Positions 4,645-6,267 of a stretch of 6,267 bases of DNA are shown here, one piece after another; within the stretch, counting starts at the first letter, position 1, and each line of letters opens with the position of its first letter. Position numbers and translations under genes: made by a program. The stretch spans positions 1-6,267 of the forward strand of contig JBCCIH010000149.1 in assembly GCA_039028315.1 (NCBI GenBank), given 5' to 3'. The DNA is from Thermodesulfobacteriota bacterium (GTDB lineage Bacteria; Desulfobacterota_D; UBA1144; Nemesobacterales; UBA2774). A model generated the notes under the pieces. It ran no database searches and was not told the DNA's origin. It was given only the letters and a program-made list of their open reading frames with translations.

Positions 4645-6267
4645 ATGCGAAAATTTATGATCTTAAGCATATTGGCTATAGGCTTGTTTTTTGTTACTTC
4701 ATGCGACGACGATAATGGTAACGGCGGAGGCAATACAGGTGGAGAAACCACACCGCTTGAAGTTTCATTGTCTGTGATAGATACATTTGAAACCGGTGAA
4801 TTTGATGAAAGTGCAGCTGAAATTGTAGCACATGATCCGATCTCCCAAAGACTATTTGTAGTAAATGCAAATGACGACCGTGTTGATGTATTAGATATCT
4901 CTGGAGTCCCTAGCACTGCAAGCCTTGATGCTACAACATCCGGAATACTCTTAAATTCATCGATCGACGTATCACAAGATGTGCCTGAAGCTGGGGGTAT
5001 AAATAGCGTAGATGTAGGCAATGGACTGGTAGCGGTAGCGGTTCAAAACGACGATGACTCTAAAAATGGTTTTGTTGCGTTCTACGATTCACAAGGAAGC
5101 CCTCAGAATGTATTTAATGGCGGAACCCAAAATTTCTTGGAAGTAGGAAACCTTCCAGATGCAGTTAAATTTTCTGATAGTGGTAACAGAATTATAGTAT
5201 CCAACGAAGGAGAGCCGGGAGAAGATGCACTAGAGAATCCTGTTGACCCTCCAGGCACAGTGAGCATTATTGATCTTGCAAATGGCTTGGCAAATGCAAA
5301 TGCTATCACTTTTGGCTTTTCTAGCTTTGACGGGAACATTGACTCTGATGTTAAGCTTGAGCCTGGCAAATTGCCATCAGTAGATTTAGAGCCTGAATTT
5401 GCTGCAATCGCTCCAGATGGTCAGACAGCTGTTGTCGTGCTACAAGAAGCCAATGCAATAGCCGTTGTTGATATGCAGCAAGCAGTTATCACAGATGTGA
5501 TTGCGCTTGGTTTTAAAAATCACAGTCTTCCAGGAAACGGTATCGATGCAAGTAACGAGGACGGCATAATCAACATTCAGAACTGGCCAATTCACGGTAT
5601 GTATCAGCCTGATGGAATTGAATCATATAGCGTTGGCGGCCAGACATATTTCGTAACAGCAAATGAAGGTGATGCTAGAGACCCAGAGGAAGCCCGCGTT
5701 GCAGATGTCGAGCTTGACCCGGCAATTTTCCCAAACGCTGCCGCACTTCAGCTAGAAGAAAATCTTGGAAGAATAAACATCACAACCTGGCTAGGAAATA
5801 ATGACGCCGATGATGAGTTTGAAGAGCTATTCTCTTTCGGAGCAAGATCCTTTACCATTTGGGATGCAAACGGAAATCTAGTTTGGGACAGCGGCGATGA
5901 TTTTGAACAGATCACAGCAGCTGTACTTGCAGACAATTTCAATTCCACAAATGATGACAACGACTCATTTGACAATAGAAGCGATGATAAAGGGCCTGAG
6001 CCCGAAAATCTAGATATCGGAAAGATCGGGGATCAGTACTTTGCGTTTATAGGGCTGGAGAGAGTAGGGGGAATTATGACCTACGATATTACAGACCCTA
6101 ACAATCCGATTTTTAATGACTATATCAACAACCGTAACTTCAGCGCAGATGCCACAACATCTGAGGCGGGCGATTTAGGCCCTGAGGGCATTTTATTTAT
6201 AAGCGCTGCTGACAGCCCAAATGGCGTTCCGCTCTTGGTTGTTGGAAATGAGGTTAGCGGTACTACA
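4645..6267 (+). CDS. Choice-of-anchor I family lipoprotein, 3'-truncated by the window edge
   Basis: The frame stays open for 541 codons to the last base, so the C-terminus is missing. The N-terminus is a lipoprotein signal: MRK, a hydrophobic core, and lipobox VTSC with the acylated Cys at C20. An acidic DDD and a Gly/Asn-rich linker follow, so the protein should be membrane-anchored and face the periplasm or outside. Conserved family segments are SNEGEPG (186-192), LEPEF (248-252), NWPIHGMYQPDG (313-324), TANEGDARD (338-346), FIGLERVGG (468-476), GDLGPEG (509-515) and VVGNEVSGTT (532-541). These mark the choice-of-anchor I domain, a probable beta-propeller also found in some secreted phosphatase-like proteins and related, as I recall, to sea-urchin MSP130. 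Its biochemical role is not established. Asp-rich stretches (301-307 and 437-448) could bind calcium, which is inference. Asp after the Cys would keep a lipoprotein in the inner membrane under the enterobacterial rule, which may not apply here. It diverges from the M42 gene. Confidence 0.9.
   Translation, partial: MRKFMILSILAIGLFFVTSCDDDNGNGGGNTGGETTPLEVSLSVIDTFETGEFDESAAEIVAHDPISQRLFVVNANDDRVDVLDISGVPSTASLDATTSGILLNSSIDVSQDVPEAGGINSVDVGNGLVAVAVQNDDDSKNGFVAFYDSQGSPQNVFNGGTQNFLEVGNLPDAVKFSDSGNRIIVSNEGEPGEDALENPVDPPGTVSIIDLANGLANANAITFGFSSFDGNIDSDVKLEPGKLPSVDLEPEFAAIAPDGQTAVVVLQEANAIAVVDMQQAVITDVIALGFKNHSLPGNGIDASNEDGIINIQNWPIHGMYQPDGIESYSVGGQTYFVTANEGDARDPEEARVADVELDPAIFPNAAALQLEENLGRINITTWLGNNDADDEFEELFSFGARSFTIWDANGNLVWDSGDDFEQITAAVLADNFNSTNDDNDSFDNRSDDKGPEPENLDIGKIGDQYFAFIGLERVGGIMTYDITDPNNPIFNDYINNRNFSADATTSEAGDLGPEGILFISAADSPNGVPLLVVGNEVSGTT

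Noticed and set aside
4614..5975. Three leftward open frames opposite the lipoprotein gene
   Set aside because: The opposite strand encodes clear choice-of-anchor I family sequence throughout. The antisense products are Ser/Pro-rich shadows without ribosome sites.

Overview
The window reads as ordinary chromosome of a Gram-negative bacterium with an AT-rich genome (my estimate is around 40% GC). The evidence is a hexameric-type (type II) citrate synthase, a lipoprotein with a lipobox, a Sec-exported TPR protein and a membrane-embedded site-2 protease. Deltaproteobacteria-like lineages or related candidate phyla are my best guess, but no marker here fixes the taxon. I see no phage, transposon, CRISPR array, rRNA or tRNA.

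Layout. (1) Bases 1-744, + strand: the 3' part of an M50 site-2 protease gene, cut by the left edge. (2) Bases 745-930: an AT-rich gap with a perfect 18-bp palindrome and a 9-bp inverted repeat, leading to (3) citrate synthase, 931-2232 (+), which has a strong Shine-Dalgarno sequence. (4) A leftward cluster, transcribed from right to left: an M42 metallo-aminopeptidase (3433-4461), a secreted TPR protein (2618-3406) and a small acidic helical protein of unknown function (2249-2563). The last gene converges on citrate synthase with 16 bp between the stop codons, and the apparent intrinsic terminator of citrate synthase lies inside its 3' coding region. (5) A divergent regulatory gap, about 4462-4644. 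(6) From 4645 (+) off the right edge: a long lipoprotein of the choice-of-anchor I family (541 codons visible, no stop).

The genes do not form one pathway. Citrate synthase is core TCA metabolism, the M50 protease acts in the membrane, the M42 enzyme trims peptides in the cytoplasm, and the TPR protein and lipoprotein act in the cell envelope. I found no convincing undescribed system. The items most worth a second look are the M42 promoter that overlaps the longest possible start codon (suggesting a nearly leaderless mRNA), the terminator embedded in an antisense gene, the two dyad sequences before citrate synthase, and the partly altered NADH-site positions in citrate synthase.
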